A DNA stretch of 64,000 nt. Origin: Mediterranea massiliensis. GTDB taxonomy: Bacteria > Bacteroidota > Bacteroidia > Bacteroidales > Bacteroidaceae. Positions 50,238 through 60,807 of the stretch are shown one piece after another. Below the pieces are notes generated by a model. That model did no database searches and was not told where the DNA came from. It was given only the letters and a program-made list of their open reading frames with translations. Each line of letters begins with the position of its first letter. Position 1 is the first letter of the stretch. Where the stretch lies: NCBI GenBank assembly GCA_015060685.1, contig SUXZ01000002.1:1-64000 (forward strand), written 5' to 3'. The translations under genes and the position numbers were made by a program.

Positions 50238-51503
50238 ATGCGTATTTTTGAAATGATAATGAGGTGTAAACACTTGGATATTCAAATCTTCTTGTCTTTA
50301 AGGCAATTGCTTATGTTCTTAATCTTCTGTTTCTGCTCTAGTTCTTTGTTGGGGCAAACGCAAACAAAAGAAGATGTGGTGAATGTCTTGGTAGGTATGG
50401 GATTTGAGAATGTCGGGTGTGCAGAGGATGACAAGGAACGTGTATATGTGTTGCAAAATTCAGCTTTTCGCGCGAATGGAGTTGGAATAGCAAAGGCAGT
50501 AGACGTGATACAAGAAAGCGGTTTGCCGACTTACAAACCATGCAGAATTGTAGTCCTTGACAACAATGTGCCTCAACTTTCGCTTTGTTATAAACCCATT
50601 GTTGGGGATAGCGTGCCTAAGGCAACCCGTGAGGATTGGGCTGTGAGTTATGAACTCGGTAGTTCATGGAATAAAGTACGCAAAGAGATAAAGTCGAAAA
50701 ATAGTTCTTTGTTTAAGGTTGATGTTTTGGTTTACCCAGGACTTTCTTTAAAGAATCTGATAATTACGCAGATATATCAAGTGCTTTTCCGCTTGAGCCC
50801 TGCAGTAGAAGTTTCTTTATGGAAAGGAATGAAACTTACGGCACAGTTGCGGATACCTGTCTATAATGATGGATATGGCTCATTAAATGATAAAGTATCC
50901 CCAGGTTTTTTAACCGTGTCACAAAGTTTCCGGTTGCCTTATAATGTCTTTGGTCGAGTCACTGTTGGCGGATTTAATTTCGATCGTTATGGAATAGATG
51001 TGGATTTACGTCATCCATTTGAAGATGAAAGGTTCTCTGTGATGGCTCGTATAGGATATACAGGTGTCGGCTATTGGGATGGATTTAAGTATCGCTTCGA
51101 TTCTAGTAAAGTTTGGACTTGGACATTGGGTGCCTCTTTCTATTGGCCAGAGTATAATACTCAGTTCAATTTGAAAGCCGAACAATATATTAGGGGAGAC
51201 CGAGGTGTGAAGTTTGAAATGATACGCCATTTCCGTTATTGCTCCATCGGCTTTTATGCCCAAAAAGGAAAGGATGCAAAATCTAATGGCGGTTTTACAT
51301 TCCAAGTATTGCTTCCACCTTATAAATATAAGCGCAAGGGATATATACCTCGCATAAGTACTTCGCCCAATATGGGATTGCTCTATAATGCAGGTAATGA
51401 ACAGAATTATTACTTGGATTATAAAGCGGAAGCCAGCGACAACATAATGGATCAAAATAGTTTTAATCCATATTATATTAAGTCAGAAATGTTGAATTAT
51501 TAA
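50238..51503 (+). CDS. YjbH-like outer membrane protein (exopolysaccharide-type lipoprotein family)
   Basis: KGMKLTAQLRIPVYND, LSQSFRLP-type repeats, FDRYGIDVDLRHPFEDERFSVMARIGYTG. Confidence 0.65.
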   Translation: MRIFEMIMRCKHLDIQIFLSLRQLLMFLIFCFCSSSLLGQTQTKEDVVNVLVGMGFENVGCAEDDKERVYVLQNSAFRANGVGIAKAVDVIQESGLPTYKPCRIVVLDNNVPQLSLCYKPIVGDSVPKATREDWAVSYELGSSWNKVRKEIKSKNSSLFKVDVLVYPGLSLKNLIITQIYQVLFRLSPAVEVSLWKGMKLTAQLRIPVYNDGYGSLNDKVSPGFLTVSQSFRLPYNVFGRVTVGGFNFDRYGIDVDLRHPFEDERFSVMARIGYTGVGYWDGFKYRFDSSKVWTWTLGASFYWPEYNTQFNLKAEQYIRGDRGVKFEMIRHFRYCSIGFYAQKGKDAKSNGGFTFQVLLPPYKYKRKGYIPRISTSPNMGLLYNAGNEQNYYLDYKAEASDNIMDQNSFNPYYIKSEMLNY

Positions 51504-51521
51504 TTATTTATTATTTAAAAG

Positions 51522-52430
51522 ATGAAGAAAATTAAATTCTTGAGCGGCATCAATGCTATGTTTGCTTTGGCCGCAGTAGCTTTGGCTACAACTTTCACTT
51601 CTTGTGAGGAAGAAGAACTTTCAATCAATTTGAAACCTCAAGTTGCTACATTGACTATCGATGCAACTGTTGTTGTTATTGATGATGGTACTACTGTTGA
51701 AACAAAGTCATTCACTAAGACTGAAACTTCTCAAGCTGGTTCTTCAATCCCTGCAGGCTCATTTGCTGTTAACCACTCTTATACTTTTGAAGATGGTTAT
51801 GTAGGTACAGTAAATGAAACTGTTGAGTATCCAACAGTATTGCCAGGTCAAAGCCTTACTTTGACTCCGACTTTTATTATTGCTCATAATTGCGTTTTTC
51901 CAGAACCGGAAGAACCAGAAACGACCATTGTTTATGACGAAACTGGTGCTTCAGTTGAAAGTACTACTACGACTATCGATAAGATTACAAGTACCAATCC
52001 TTCTGAGTATTCTACAGAAACTACAATAGAGTATGACTATAATAAAGGTACTAAACTTGTAGATTGGGGCGTGACTGATGCTGCTACTCCCGAAGAATAT
52101 GTGAAGATTTCTCAGTACGTGAAAAACTTCAATAATTTAAAAGAAGAAAAGGGAACTTACAATTTGGTAGTTGATCCATATACAGAGGTGGTTGTTGAAA
52201 TCACTCAAGTTTGCAAAGAAAAAACAGTGAAAGTTTATCGCCGAACTGTAGATGCAACTCGTGCTGCAGATGTAGAAATAGGTTGGTATATTTATCTTGA
52301 CTATGCAGGTGTTTCAGTTGATACAGAATCTACTACATTAGAAGATGGAAAGCCTGGTCATGATCACGGACATGGTCACGGACATGGTCATGGTGAAGGA
52401 AATGCCGGTGGCGGTATCATTACAGACTAA
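51522..52430 (+). CDS. Secreted lipoprotein (DUF3869-like) with HGHGHGHGHG tail
   Basis: TTFTSCEEEELSINLKPQVATLTIDATVVV; C-terminus GHDHGHGHGHGHGEGNAGGG. Confidence 0.65.
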   Translation: MKKIKFLSGINAMFALAAVALATTFTSCEEEELSINLKPQVATLTIDATVVVIDDGTTVETKSFTKTETSQAGSSIPAGSFAVNHSYTFEDGYVGTVNETVEYPTVLPGQSLTLTPTFIIAHNCVFPEPEEPETTIVYDETGASVESTTTTIDKITSTNPSEYSTETTIEYDYNKGTKLVDWGVTDAATPEEYVKISQYVKNFNNLKEEKGTYNLVVDPYTEVVVEITQVCKEKTVKVYRRTVDATRAADVEIGWYIYLDYAGVSVDTESTTLEDGKPGHDHGHGHGHGHGEGNAGGGIITD

Positions 52431-52480
52431 TATTACCTTGTGATGATCTTGTATATTAATCATTAAGAATTTTAGAGAAG

Positions 52481-53608
52481 ATGAAAAGTAAATTAATTAT
52501 AGCTTCATTGTTGCTCATTGGTGCTTCTGTATCAATGAATGCACAAGAAAAAGACAGATATTATTCGGAAAAAGCTACCGATAATATCTTTGTAGGAGCC
52601 GGTATTGGTGGCATGACTGTCATTAACGATGGTATCAATACTCCTACATTTAACTTCAATGTATCTTTGGGTAAGTATATCACTCCGGTATGGGCTGTTC
52701 GTGGTCAAGTTGGTGCTTTATGGCAAACACTTGAAGAACAAGAAACAGGTTATGAAGCAAAGAATAAGAAATTCGTAGAATTGAACTTCGATGCTATGTT
52801 GAATGTAACTAACTGGATTGGTGGTTATAATCCCAATCGTATTGTGGATTTATATTTGTTTGCTGGTCCTACTATGAATTTTTCACAGGCAGTTAGCTCT
52901 GATGCTGTTATAGATGCTACTACAGGTAATACAGTTTGGAATTTCAATACAGACGGCTTGAAGACTCGTTTCGGTGCAACTGCAGGTTTGGGACTTGGTT
53001 TCAACCTTAATGAAAAGTGGGCTATAAACCTTGAAGGTCGTGTAGGCGTTACTCCTTCTATCTTCGGTAATGGTAGTGATTGCCGTAAGGCAGAATCAAC
53101 TGCTCGCGTTAATATTGGTGCTACTTATACATTCGGTGGTAAGAAGTTTATCCCTGCTGCAAGCAAGCTGGATCAAGATGCACTTAATGCGGAGATTAAT
53201 AAATATCGTCAAGAAATAGCTCAATTGAAGAATGATTTGGCTAATGCTAAGGGCGTAGAAAGAATCGTTGAAAAAGAAGTTATCAAGGAAGTTACTGTTC
53301 CTGCTCCTATGGCTGTATTCTTCAAGATTGGTAGCGCTCGTCTTGATGACTATGCTAAGGTTGACATCCAATTGGCTGCTAAGGCTATCAAGGCTTCTGG
53401 TAAGAAGTATAAAGTTGCCGGTTACTGCGATAAGGCTACTGGTAGTGTAGCTGGTAACCAAAAGCTTTCTGAAAAACGTGCTCAAGCTGTTTACGATGCA
53501 TTGATTGCTGAAGGCGTTAGCGCTGATCAATTGGAATGCGTTGGATTCGGTGGTACTGACAATATGTTTGGTAAGAACTTCTTGAACCGCGTAGTTATTG
53601 TAGAATAA
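52481..53608 (+). CDS. OmpA-family outer membrane protein
   Basis: N-terminal barrel and C-terminal OmpA domain (AVFFKIGSARLDDYAKVDIQLAAKAIK, NQKLSEKRAQAVYDAL). Confidence 0.9.
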   Translation: MKSKLIIASLLLIGASVSMNAQEKDRYYSEKATDNIFVGAGIGGMTVINDGINTPTFNFNVSLGKYITPVWAVRGQVGALWQTLEEQETGYEAKNKKFVELNFDAMLNVTNWIGGYNPNRIVDLYLFAGPTMNFSQAVSSDAVIDATTGNTVWNFNTDGLKTRFGATAGLGLGFNLNEKWAINLEGRVGVTPSIFGNGSDCRKAESTARVNIGATYTFGGKKFIPAASKLDQDALNAEINKYRQEIAQLKNDLANAKGVERIVEKEVIKEVTVPAPMAVFFKIGSARLDDYAKVDIQLAAKAIKASGKKYKVAGYCDKATGSVAGNQKLSEKRAQAVYDALIAEGVSADQLECVGFGGTDNMFGKNFLNRVVIVE

Positions 53609-53629
53609 TAACAGCTGACTATAATTTTT

Positions 53630-53659
53630 AATAAGGCGCCCGTATAGGCGCCTTATTAT
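53630..53659 (+). terminator. Terminator of the ompA-family gene
   Basis: AATAAGGCGCC cgtata GGCGCCTTATT. Confidence 0.75.
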
Positions 53660-53847
53660 TACCCGCTTATTTCCTTTGTTCTATTTATGAACTGTTTTAT
53701 AAGTGGTATTGCTTTTAAGATTCATCTTAAATAGTAATTAAATATTTCACTGATAAGGGTGTGTTTTGCTATGCAATTCACACTCTTTTTTGTTATTGTT
53801 TGTAAATGAATGGTTTTTTCGATATTTTAATTGTATTTTTGCAGCCT

Positions 53848-54276
53848 ATGAGTAGAATATTGGCAATAGATTATGGACGAAAACGTAGTGGTGTGGCTGT
53901 GACAGATGTCTTGCAGCTGGTTCCTAATGGGTTAGCAACAATACCTTCACACGAACTACTTCAATTTGTGCTTGACTATGTTGGACGAGAATCTGTTGAG
54001 TGTATCGTAATTGGATTACCGAAGCAGATGAATAATGAACTTTCTGAAAATATGAAATACATTGAACCTTTTGTTCGCTCATTACAAAAGCGTCTCCCAG
54101 CAATGCCAATTCATTATGTTGACGAACGTTTTACTTCAGTGATTGCTTATCGTGCGATGCTTGATGCTGGCCTGAAAAAGAAAGATAGGCAAAATAAAGC
54201 GTTGGTAGATGAGATTAGTGCAACCATTATTTTACAAACATATTTAGATAGCAAGAATAATAACTTAAATTTATAA
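53848..54276 (+). CDS. ruvX: Holliday junction resolvase-like RuvX/YqgF
   Basis: RILAIDYGRKRSGVAVTD, VIGLPKQMNNELSE, YVDERFTSV. Confidence 0.92.
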   Translation: MSRILAIDYGRKRSGVAVTDVLQLVPNGLATIPSHELLQFVLDYVGRESVECIVIGLPKQMNNELSENMKYIEPFVRSLQKRLPAMPIHYVDERFTSVIAYRAMLDAGLKKKDRQNKALVDEISATIILQTYLDSKNNNLNL

Positions 54277-54288
54277 TTTATATATAAC

Positions 54289-54846
54289 ATGATCTTACCT
54301 ATATATATATACGGTCAGCCCGTATTAAGAAAAGTAGCAGAGGATATAACTCCTGATTATCCTAATTTGAAGCAACTTATTCAAGATATGTATGAAACAA
54401 TGGATAAATCCGAAGGTGTGGGTTTAGCAGCTCCTCAAATTGGATTGCCTATCCGTTTGGTTGTTATAGATTTGGATGTTTTGTCTGATGAATACCCCGA
54501 ATTAAAAGGATTTAGAAAGACCTTTATCAATGCTCATGTATTAGAAGTTATGGGCGATGAAGTCTCTATGGATGAGGGTTGCTTAAGTCTTCCAGGTATC
54601 CATGAATCTGTAAAACGTGGGAATAAAATCAAGGTGAAGTATATGGATGAGGATTTTGTAGAGCATGAGGAGATTGTTGAGGGGTATCTTTCTAGAGTTA
54701 TGCAGCATGAATTTGATCATTTGGAGGGTAAGTTGTATATTGATCATATATCAGTTTTGCGCAAACAAATGATAAAGGGAAAGCTAAATGCTATGCTTAA
54801 AGGAAAGGCTCATTGTACATATAAAGTTAAAACCGTTAGAAAATAG
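54289..54846 (+). CDS. def: Peptide deformylase
   Basis: [42 protein letters not shown]. Confidence 0.96.
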   Translation: MILPIYIYGQPVLRKVAEDITPDYPNLKQLIQDMYETMDKSEGVGLAAPQIGLPIRLVVIDLDVLSDEYPELKGFRKTFINAHVLEVMGDEVSMDEGCLSLPGIHESVKRGNKIKVKYMDEDFVEHEEIVEGYLSRVMQHEFDHLEGKLYIDHISVLRKQMIKGKLNAMLKGKAHCTYKVKTVRK

Positions 54847-54850
54847 TTTG

Positions 54851-56893
54851 ATGAAGAGGTTCTGGCAGATATTGTTTTTCCTTTTTCCGTTAGCGATTCA
54901 AGCTCAAATCAATACGGAAAGAGTGATGATGATAGCACGTAATGCTCTCTATTTTGAGGATTATGTTCTTTCTATTCAGTATTTTAATCAAGTTATCAAT
55001 GCCAGACCATATTTGTATGAACCCTATTTCTTTCGTGGTTTAGCTAAAATTAATTTGGATGATTATCAAGGTGCAGAAAGTGATTGTAGTGAAGTTATTC
55101 AGCGCAATCCTTTTGTAATTGGTGCTTATCAGATACGAGGTTTGGCGCGTATTCGTCAAAATAAGTTTGATGATGCTATCTCTGATTATCGTACGGCATT
55201 GCGATATGATCCTGAAAATTTGGTTTTATGGCATAATCTTTCTTTGTGTCATATCCAAAAAGAGGATTTTGAATCGGCTAAGGATGACTTGGAAAGTCTT
55301 TTGCGAATAGCTCCTCGTTATACTCATGCATATTTGATGCGTGGAGAGGTTTCTTTGAAACAGAAAGATACGATACAGGCATTGAATGATTTTGAAAAAG
55401 CTATAGAGTTGGATCGCTATGATGGAAATGGTTGGGCTGCCAGAGCTATTGTGAGGATTCAGCAGAAAAAGTATAAGGAGGCTGAAGAAGATTTGAATCA
55501 GGCTATTCATCTTTCTGTGCACAATGCAAGTAACTACATCAATCGTGCATTGGTTCGCTTCTATCAAAATAACTTGAGAGGAGCGATGAGTGATTATGAT
55601 TTGGCATTGGATCTTGATCCCAATAATTTTATAGGACATTATAATCGTGGTTTGCTTCGTGCACAAGTAGGCGATGATAATCGTGCTATTGAGGATTTTG
55701 ACTTCGTGTTGAAATATGAACCGGATAACATGATGGCTACGTTTAATCGTGGTTTGCTCCGTGCTCAAACCGGTGATTATAAGGGAGCAGAAAGCGATTT
55801 TTCACGCGTGTTGGAGGAGTATCCTAATTTTGTTACAGGATATTATCAGCGTTTAGAGGTTCGCAAGAAGTTGGGTAATCGAAAGGGTGCTGAAGAAGAT
55901 GAACTTAAGTTGTTGCAAATACAGATTAATGAACGTAATAGGGCAGATGTCGCTCAAAATGACAAGCCAGATAATGACGAAAAATCGGATGACGATGAAG
56001 GTGAAAAGACGCGAAAGGAATCGGATAAGAATGTAGAAAACTATCGCAAGATTGTTATTGCCGACGAATCAGAAGTAAATCAACGCTATTCCAGTGATTA
56101 TCGAGGACGAGTGCAAGATAGGAATGTGGCGATTAAGTTAGAGCCTATGTTTGCTTTGTCTTATTATGAGAAGGAAAACGATATTAAGCGTGGTGTACAT
56201 TATCATCGTTTTATAGATGATTTGAATCAAACTCGCCAATTTCATGCTAATCTGCGAATTACGAACGATGAAGCTCCATTGACCGAAGAACAGGTGAAGA
56301 CACACTTCGCTTTGATAGATTCGCATACATCTGATATTGTGAACGATGATCGAAGTGCTGTCAAACGCTTTATGCGTGGTTTGGATTTCTATCTGGTGCA
56401 AGATTTTGATAGTTCGATTGATGATATGACTAAGGCCATTTTGTTGGATGATGAATTCTTTCCTGCTTATTTCGTTCGTTCAATATTACGTTGGAAGCAA
56501 TTGGAATATATAAAGGCGGAAGCTGCAATGGATTCGAATCCGACTCAAACTCCTCTGAATAAAGAAAAAGAATCGGGGAAATTTACGATGGATTATGATT
56601 TGATTAAGAATGATTTGGATAAGGTTATAGAGTTGGCGCCCGATTTTGTGTATGCCTACTATAATAGAGGCTCGGTATTGACCCAGTTAAGGGATTATAG
56701 AGGTGCTTTAGCCGATTATGATAAGGCGATTTCTTTGAATCCGAATTTTGCAGAAGCCTATTTCAATAGAGGCTTGACATATATCTTTATCGGCGAAAAT
56801 TCGAAAGGTGTTGCCGATTTAAGTAAGGCCGGCGAGTTGGGTATTGCATCAGCATACAATATTATTAAACGATTCAGCGTTGTGCAGAATTAA
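54851..56893 (+). CDS. Tetratricopeptide-repeat protein with signal peptide
   Basis: MKRFWQILFFLFPLAIQAQ and many TPRs (YEPYFFRGLAKINLDDYQGAESDCSEVIQRNP). Confidence 0.88.
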   Translation: MKRFWQILFFLFPLAIQAQINTERVMMIARNALYFEDYVLSIQYFNQVINARPYLYEPYFFRGLAKINLDDYQGAESDCSEVIQRNPFVIGAYQIRGLARIRQNKFDDAISDYRTALRYDPENLVLWHNLSLCHIQKEDFESAKDDLESLLRIAPRYTHAYLMRGEVSLKQKDTIQALNDFEKAIELDRYDGNGWAARAIVRIQQKKYKEAEEDLNQAIHLSVHNASNYINRALVRFYQNNLRGAMSDYDLALDLDPNNFIGHYNRGLLRAQVGDDNRAIEDFDFVLKYEPDNMMATFNRGLLRAQTGDYKGAESDFSRVLEEYPNFVTGYYQRLEVRKKLGNRKGAEEDELKLLQIQINERNRADVAQNDKPDNDEKSDDDEGEKTRKESDKNVENYRKIVIADESEVNQRYSSDYRGRVQDRNVAIKLEPMFALSYYEKENDIKRGVHYHRFIDDLNQTRQFHANLRITNDEAPLTEEQVKTHFALIDSHTSDIVNDDRSAVKRFMRGLDFYLVQDFDSSIDDMTKAILLDDEFFPAYFVRSILRWKQLEYIKAEAAMDSNPTQTPLNKEKESGKFTMDYDLIKNDLDKVIELAPDFVYAYYNRGSVLTQLRDYRGALADYDKAISLNPNFAEAYFNRGLTYIFIGENSKGVADLSKAGELGIASAYNIIKRFSVVQN

Positions 56894-57009
56894 GGACCTG
56901 TTTGGGAGAAAATAGAAACACCTTTTAATATTTCTCTTTGAATTGGTGAGTTATTCTAAAAGAAATAGTTATTTTTGCAAGCCGTAAAAAGATAGAAAAT
57001 ATATTAATT

Positions 57010-58950
57010 ATGATAAAAATTACATTTCCAGATGGTTCTGTACGCGAATATGCAAAAGGTGTAACAGGACTTCAGATTGCAGAAAGTATTAGCCAACGCT
57101 TGGCTCAAGATGTTTTGGCGTGTGGCGTGAATGGTGAAACTTATGACTTGGGTCGTCCCATCAATGAAGATGCTCAAGTGGTGCTTTATAAGTGGGAAGA
57201 TGAGCAAGGTAAACATGCTTTTTGGCATACTAGTGCTCACTTGCTTGCTGAGGCATTGCAAGAGTTGTATCCTGATATTCAATTTGGTATAGGTCCTGCC
57301 ATTGAAAATGGTTTCTATTACGATGTAGATCCAGGTGAAACTCCTATTAAAGAAGCAGATCTTCCTGCTATTGAAAAGAAGATGGCCGAGTTGGTTGCAA
57401 AGAAGGAAGCAGTCGTTCGTCAAGACATTACAAAGGCAGATGCACTGAACATGTTCGGTACGCGTGGCGAATCGTATAAGTGCGAGCTTATATCAGAATT
57501 GGAGGATGGACACATCACAACCTATACTCAAGGTGCTTTCACCGATCTTTGTCGTGGTCCTCACTTGATGACTACTGCACCTATCAAAGCCATTAAACTG
57601 ACTTCGGTTGCCGGTGCTTATTGGCGTGGACAAGAAGATCGCAAGATGATGACCCGTATTTATGGTATTACCTTCCCCAAGAAGAAAATGCTTGACGAGT
57701 ACTTGGTAATGCTTGAAGAGGCTAAAAAACGCGACCACCGCAAGATTGGTAAGGAAATGGATTTGTTTATGTTCTCGGATACAGTAGGTAAGGGACTTCC
57801 TATGTGGTTGCCTAAGGGTACTGCTTTGCGCAATCGCTTGCAAGATTTCTTGCGTCGCATCCAAGCTCGTTACGATTATCAAGAAGTAATGTGTCCGCCA
57901 ATCGGAAACAAATTGCTTTATATCACTTCTGGTCACTATGCCAAATATGGTAAGGATTCATTCCAACCTATCCATACACCGGAAGAAGGCGAAGAGTACT
58001 TCTTGAAGCCAATGAACTGTCCTCACCACTGTATGATTTATAAGAATTCTCCACGTTCGTATAAGGAACTTCCTTTGCGCTTGGCAGAGTTTGGTACAGT
58101 TTGTCGTTACGAACAAAGCGGTGAACTTCATGGTTTGACCCGAGTACGTAGTTTTACACAAGATGATGCCCATATCTTCTGCCGTCCAGACCAAGTGAAA
58201 GACGAGTTCTTGCGTGTAATGGATATTATTTCAATTGTTTTCCAATCAATGAATTTCGAAAACTTTGAAGCGCAAATATCATTACGTGATAAGGAAAATC
58301 GTACAAAATATATCGGAAGCGATGAAAATTGGGAAAGAGCAGAACGCGCTATTGTTGAAGCTTGCGAAGAAAAAGGTTTGAAAGCAAAAGTTGAATATGG
58401 CGAAGCTGCATTCTATGGTCCTAAGCTTGACTTTATGGTGAAAGATGCTATCGGACGCCGTTGGCAATTAGGAACAATCCAAGTTGACTATAACTTGCCC
58501 GAACGCTTCGAACTTGAATATACAGGCTCGGATAACCAAAAGCATCGTCCAGTTATGATTCACCGTGCGCCATTCGGCTCAATGGAGCGTTTCGTTGCTG
58601 TGCTTATTGAGCATACCGCTGGTAAATTCCCATTGTGGTTAACTCCTGATCAAGTAGCAATTCTTCCAATTAGCGAAAAATTCAATGATTATGCCGAAGA
58701 AGTGAAGAAAGAACTTCGCAAATACGATGTTCGCGCTATCGTGGATGAACGTAACGAAAAGATTGGACGTAAGATTCGCGATAATGAAATGAAGCGCATT
58801 CCTTACATGCTAATTGTAGGAGAAAAAGAAGCAGAAAATAGAGAAGTTGCAGTACGTAAACAAGGCGAAGGCGACCAAGGAACACTGAAAATTGAAGATT
58901 TCGCGAAAAAAGTTAGCGAAGAAGTTCAAAATATGATAAATAAGTGGTAA
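57010..58950 (+). CDS. thrS: Threonyl-tRNA synthetase
   Basis: TGS domain N-terminus; [67 protein letters not shown]. Confidence 0.97.
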   Translation: MIKITFPDGSVREYAKGVTGLQIAESISQRLAQDVLACGVNGETYDLGRPINEDAQVVLYKWEDEQGKHAFWHTSAHLLAEALQELYPDIQFGIGPAIENGFYYDVDPGETPIKEADLPAIEKKMAELVAKKEAVVRQDITKADALNMFGTRGESYKCELISELEDGHITTYTQGAFTDLCRGPHLMTTAPIKAIKLTSVAGAYWRGQEDRKMMTRIYGITFPKKKMLDEYLVMLEEAKKRDHRKIGKEMDLFMFSDTVGKGLPMWLPKGTALRNRLQDFLRRIQARYDYQEVMCPPIGNKLLYITSGHYAKYGKDSFQPIHTPEEGEEYFLKPMNCPHHCMIYKNSPRSYKELPLRLAEFGTVCRYEQSGELHGLTRVRSFTQDDAHIFCRPDQVKDEFLRVMDIISIVFQSMNFENFEAQISLRDKENRTKYIGSDENWERAERAIVEACEEKGLKAKVEYGEAAFYGPKLDFMVKDAIGRRWQLGTIQVDYNLPERFELEYTGSDNQKHRPVMIHRAPFGSMERFVAVLIEHTAGKFPLWLTPDQVAILPISEKFNDYAEEVKKELRKYDVRAIVDERNEKIGRKIRDNEMKRIPYMLIVGEKEAENREVAVRKQGEGDQGTLKIEDFAKKVSEEVQNMINKW

Positions 58951-59009
58951 ATTTGCGCCCAATTTAGTAATAACCAATAAGAAACAAAAAACGGAACATA
59001 CGTTATTTA

Positions 59010-59609
59010 ATGAAAAATGACAATTTAAAAGGGCAACATCGGGTAAATGAACAAATCCGTGCCAAAGAAGTCCGCATCGTGGGCGATGATATCGAATCAC
59101 AGGTTTATCCATTAGCTCAAGCATTAAAAATTGCCGAAGAGCATGATGCCGACCTCGTAGAAATCTCTCCCAATGCACAACCGCCAGTTTGTCGTATTAT
59201 TGATTATTCTAAGTTCTTGTATCAACTTAAGAAACGTCAGAAAGAACAAAAGGCCAAGCAAGTCAAAGTAAACGTAAAGGAGATTCGTTTTGGTCCACAA
59301 ACAGACGACCATGATTACAACTTTAAGTTGAAACATGCCAAGGGATTCTTGGAAGACGGAGATAAGGTAAAAGCATACGTATTCTTCAAAGGACGTTCCA
59401 TCCTTTTTAAGGAACAAGGCGAAGTTTTGCTTCTGCGTTTTGCCAACGACTTGGAAGATTATGCAAAAGTTGACCAAATGCCAGTGCTCGAAGGAAAGCG
59501 TATGACAATCCAACTCTCTCCGAAAAAGCCAGGCTCCTCCAAGAAAAATTCAACTCCCAAACCTGAGAAAAATATTTCTCAAGTAGGGAAAGAGGAAAAT
59601 GAGGAATAA
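59010..59609 (+). CDS. infC: Translation initiation factor IF-3
   Basis: [58 protein letters not shown]. Confidence 0.96.
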   Translation: MKNDNLKGQHRVNEQIRAKEVRIVGDDIESQVYPLAQALKIAEEHDADLVEISPNAQPPVCRIIDYSKFLYQLKKRQKEQKAKQVKVNVKEIRFGPQTDDHDYNFKLKHAKGFLEDGDKVKAYVFFKGRSILFKEQGEVLLLRFANDLEDYAKVDQMPVLEGKRMTIQLSPKKPGSSKKNSTPKPEKNISQVGKEENEE

Positions 59610-59671
59610 ATGTGTAACGCCAAAGGTATAGTGCGTTTCCATATAATTAATAATTAAAAACAATTTAAAAG

Positions 59672-59869
59672 ATGCCGAAAATTAAGACGAACTCCGGTGC
59701 AAAAAAAAGATTTACTCTTACCGGAACCGGAAAAATCAAGAGAAAGCACGCTTTTCATAGTCACATCTTGACTAAGAAAACTAAAAAGCAAAAAAGAAAC
59801 TTGTGCCATTCTGCAATTGTAGACACTACAAACGTAGCTCAAGTTAAGTCACTTTTAGCAATGAAGTAA
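59672..59869 (+). CDS. rpmI: 50S ribosomal protein L35
   Basis: [31 protein letters not shown]. Confidence 0.96.
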   Translation: MPKIKTNSGAKKRFTLTGTGKIKRKHAFHSHILTKKTKKQKRNLCHSAIVDTTNVAQVKSLLAMK

Positions 59870-59972
59870 TCTTAAAGCGCGAACAAAATTTAAGTTATTA
59901 TTAACCGAATGCATTAGCTTGAAGTTCGTTACGCGAAGTAATGGCGCTAACATTCAAAAAAGAAAAAAAACT

Positions 59973-60323
59973 ATGCCAAGATCAGTAAATCATGTTGCTT
60001 CTAGAGCAAGAAGAAAGAAAATTTTGAAATTGACCAGAGGTTACTTTGGTGCAAGAAAGAACGTTTGGACAGTAGCCAAGAATACTTGGGAAAAGGGTCT
60101 TACCTATGCTTTCCGCGATCGTAAGAATAAGAAGAGAAACTTCCGTGCATTGTGGATTCAACGTATCAATGCAGCAGCTCGTTTGGAAGGTATTTCTTAC
60201 TCTCAACTTATGGGCGCATTGCACAAGGCTGGTATTGAAATCAACCGTAAGGTGTTGGCCGATTTAGCAATGAATCACCCTGAAGCATTCAAAGCTATTG
60301 TAGCTAAGGCTAAGGCTGCTTAA
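59973..60323 (+). CDS. rplT: 50S ribosomal protein L20
   Basis: [37 protein letters not shown]. Confidence 0.97.
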   Translation: MPRSVNHVASRARRKKILKLTRGYFGARKNVWTVAKNTWEKGLTYAFRDRKNKKRNFRALWIQRINAAARLEGISYSQLMGALHKAGIEINRKVLADLAMNHPEAFKAIVAKAKAA

Positions 60324-60344
60324 GCAGTAAATGATAAAACTGAT

Positions 60345-60380
60345 AATGCTGGTTACCTCTTAGGTAATCAGCATTTTTTT
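60345..60380 (+). terminator. Terminator of the rplT operon
   Basis: ATGCTGGTTACCT ctt AGGTAATCAGCATTTTTTT. Confidence 0.8.
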
Positions 60381-60384
60381 GTTT

Positions 60385-60448
60385 CTGAAGTATTTGTTCT
60401 TTGCAGCTGAAGTGTTTGTTCTTTACCCCTGAAGTGTTAACACTTCAG
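60385..60448. repeat. Three CTGAAGTRTT units at 22-bp phase, the last ending in a 20-bp perfect palindrome
   Basis: CTGAAGTATTTGTTCTTTGCAG CTGAAGTGTTTGTTCTTTACCC CTGAAGTGTTAACACTTCAG. Confidence 0.8.
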
Positions 60449-60496
60449 AAAGCAATAATAGAATGATGAAAAATACCAAAAATACTCGTCGCAAAA

Positions 60497-60528
60497 TTTG
60501 TATATCTCGAGTAAACTTCTTATCTTTG
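60497..60528 (+). promoter_or_regulatory. Bacteroidetes-type promoter for the ncRNA
   Basis: TTTG (60497-60500), 20-nt spacer, TATCTTTG (60521-60528). Confidence 0.7.
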
Positions 60529-60534
60529 TCTTAG

Positions 60535-60757
60535 CGAAATAGAAAGAATAGCCGCATTGATTGGATCGGGAAACTCATCAATTTTATCTGAATACCGAGA
60601 CAAGCTTCGCAACTCAATGGCGGGCCACGCCCTTCGGGGTAACCTTGAGTCGGTGGATTACAAAGAGTTCGAGCACTCAAATCCTGTTATTCGGAGTTTC
60701 ATCACATCATCGATGCGGCTTCTTTATAAAATAAATCCCCTCAAATGAGGGGATTTG
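60535..60757 (+). ncRNA. Bacteroidales-1-type structured RNA (possible 6S-like RNA)
   Basis: Closing helix AGCCGCATTGAT (60550-60561) / ATCGATGCGGCT (60709-60720); inner helices GAAACTC/GAGTTTC and CTGAATA/TATTCGG; own promoter and terminator; sits downstream of rplT. Confidence 0.75.
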
Positions 60758-60760
60758 TTT
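60733..60760 (+). terminator. Terminator of the ncRNA
   Basis: AAATCCCCTC AAAT GAGGGGATTTGTTTTT. Confidence 0.85.
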
Positions 60761-60807
60761 TTGTATATAATGGGATGTTCTTATGAGGTTTATCGCATCT
60801 TAAAGCA

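Noticed and set aside
60557-60748. 63-aa ORF as a protein-coding gene
   Set aside because: It coincides with a well-supported RNA secondary structure with promoter and terminator, and shows no recognisable protein motif.
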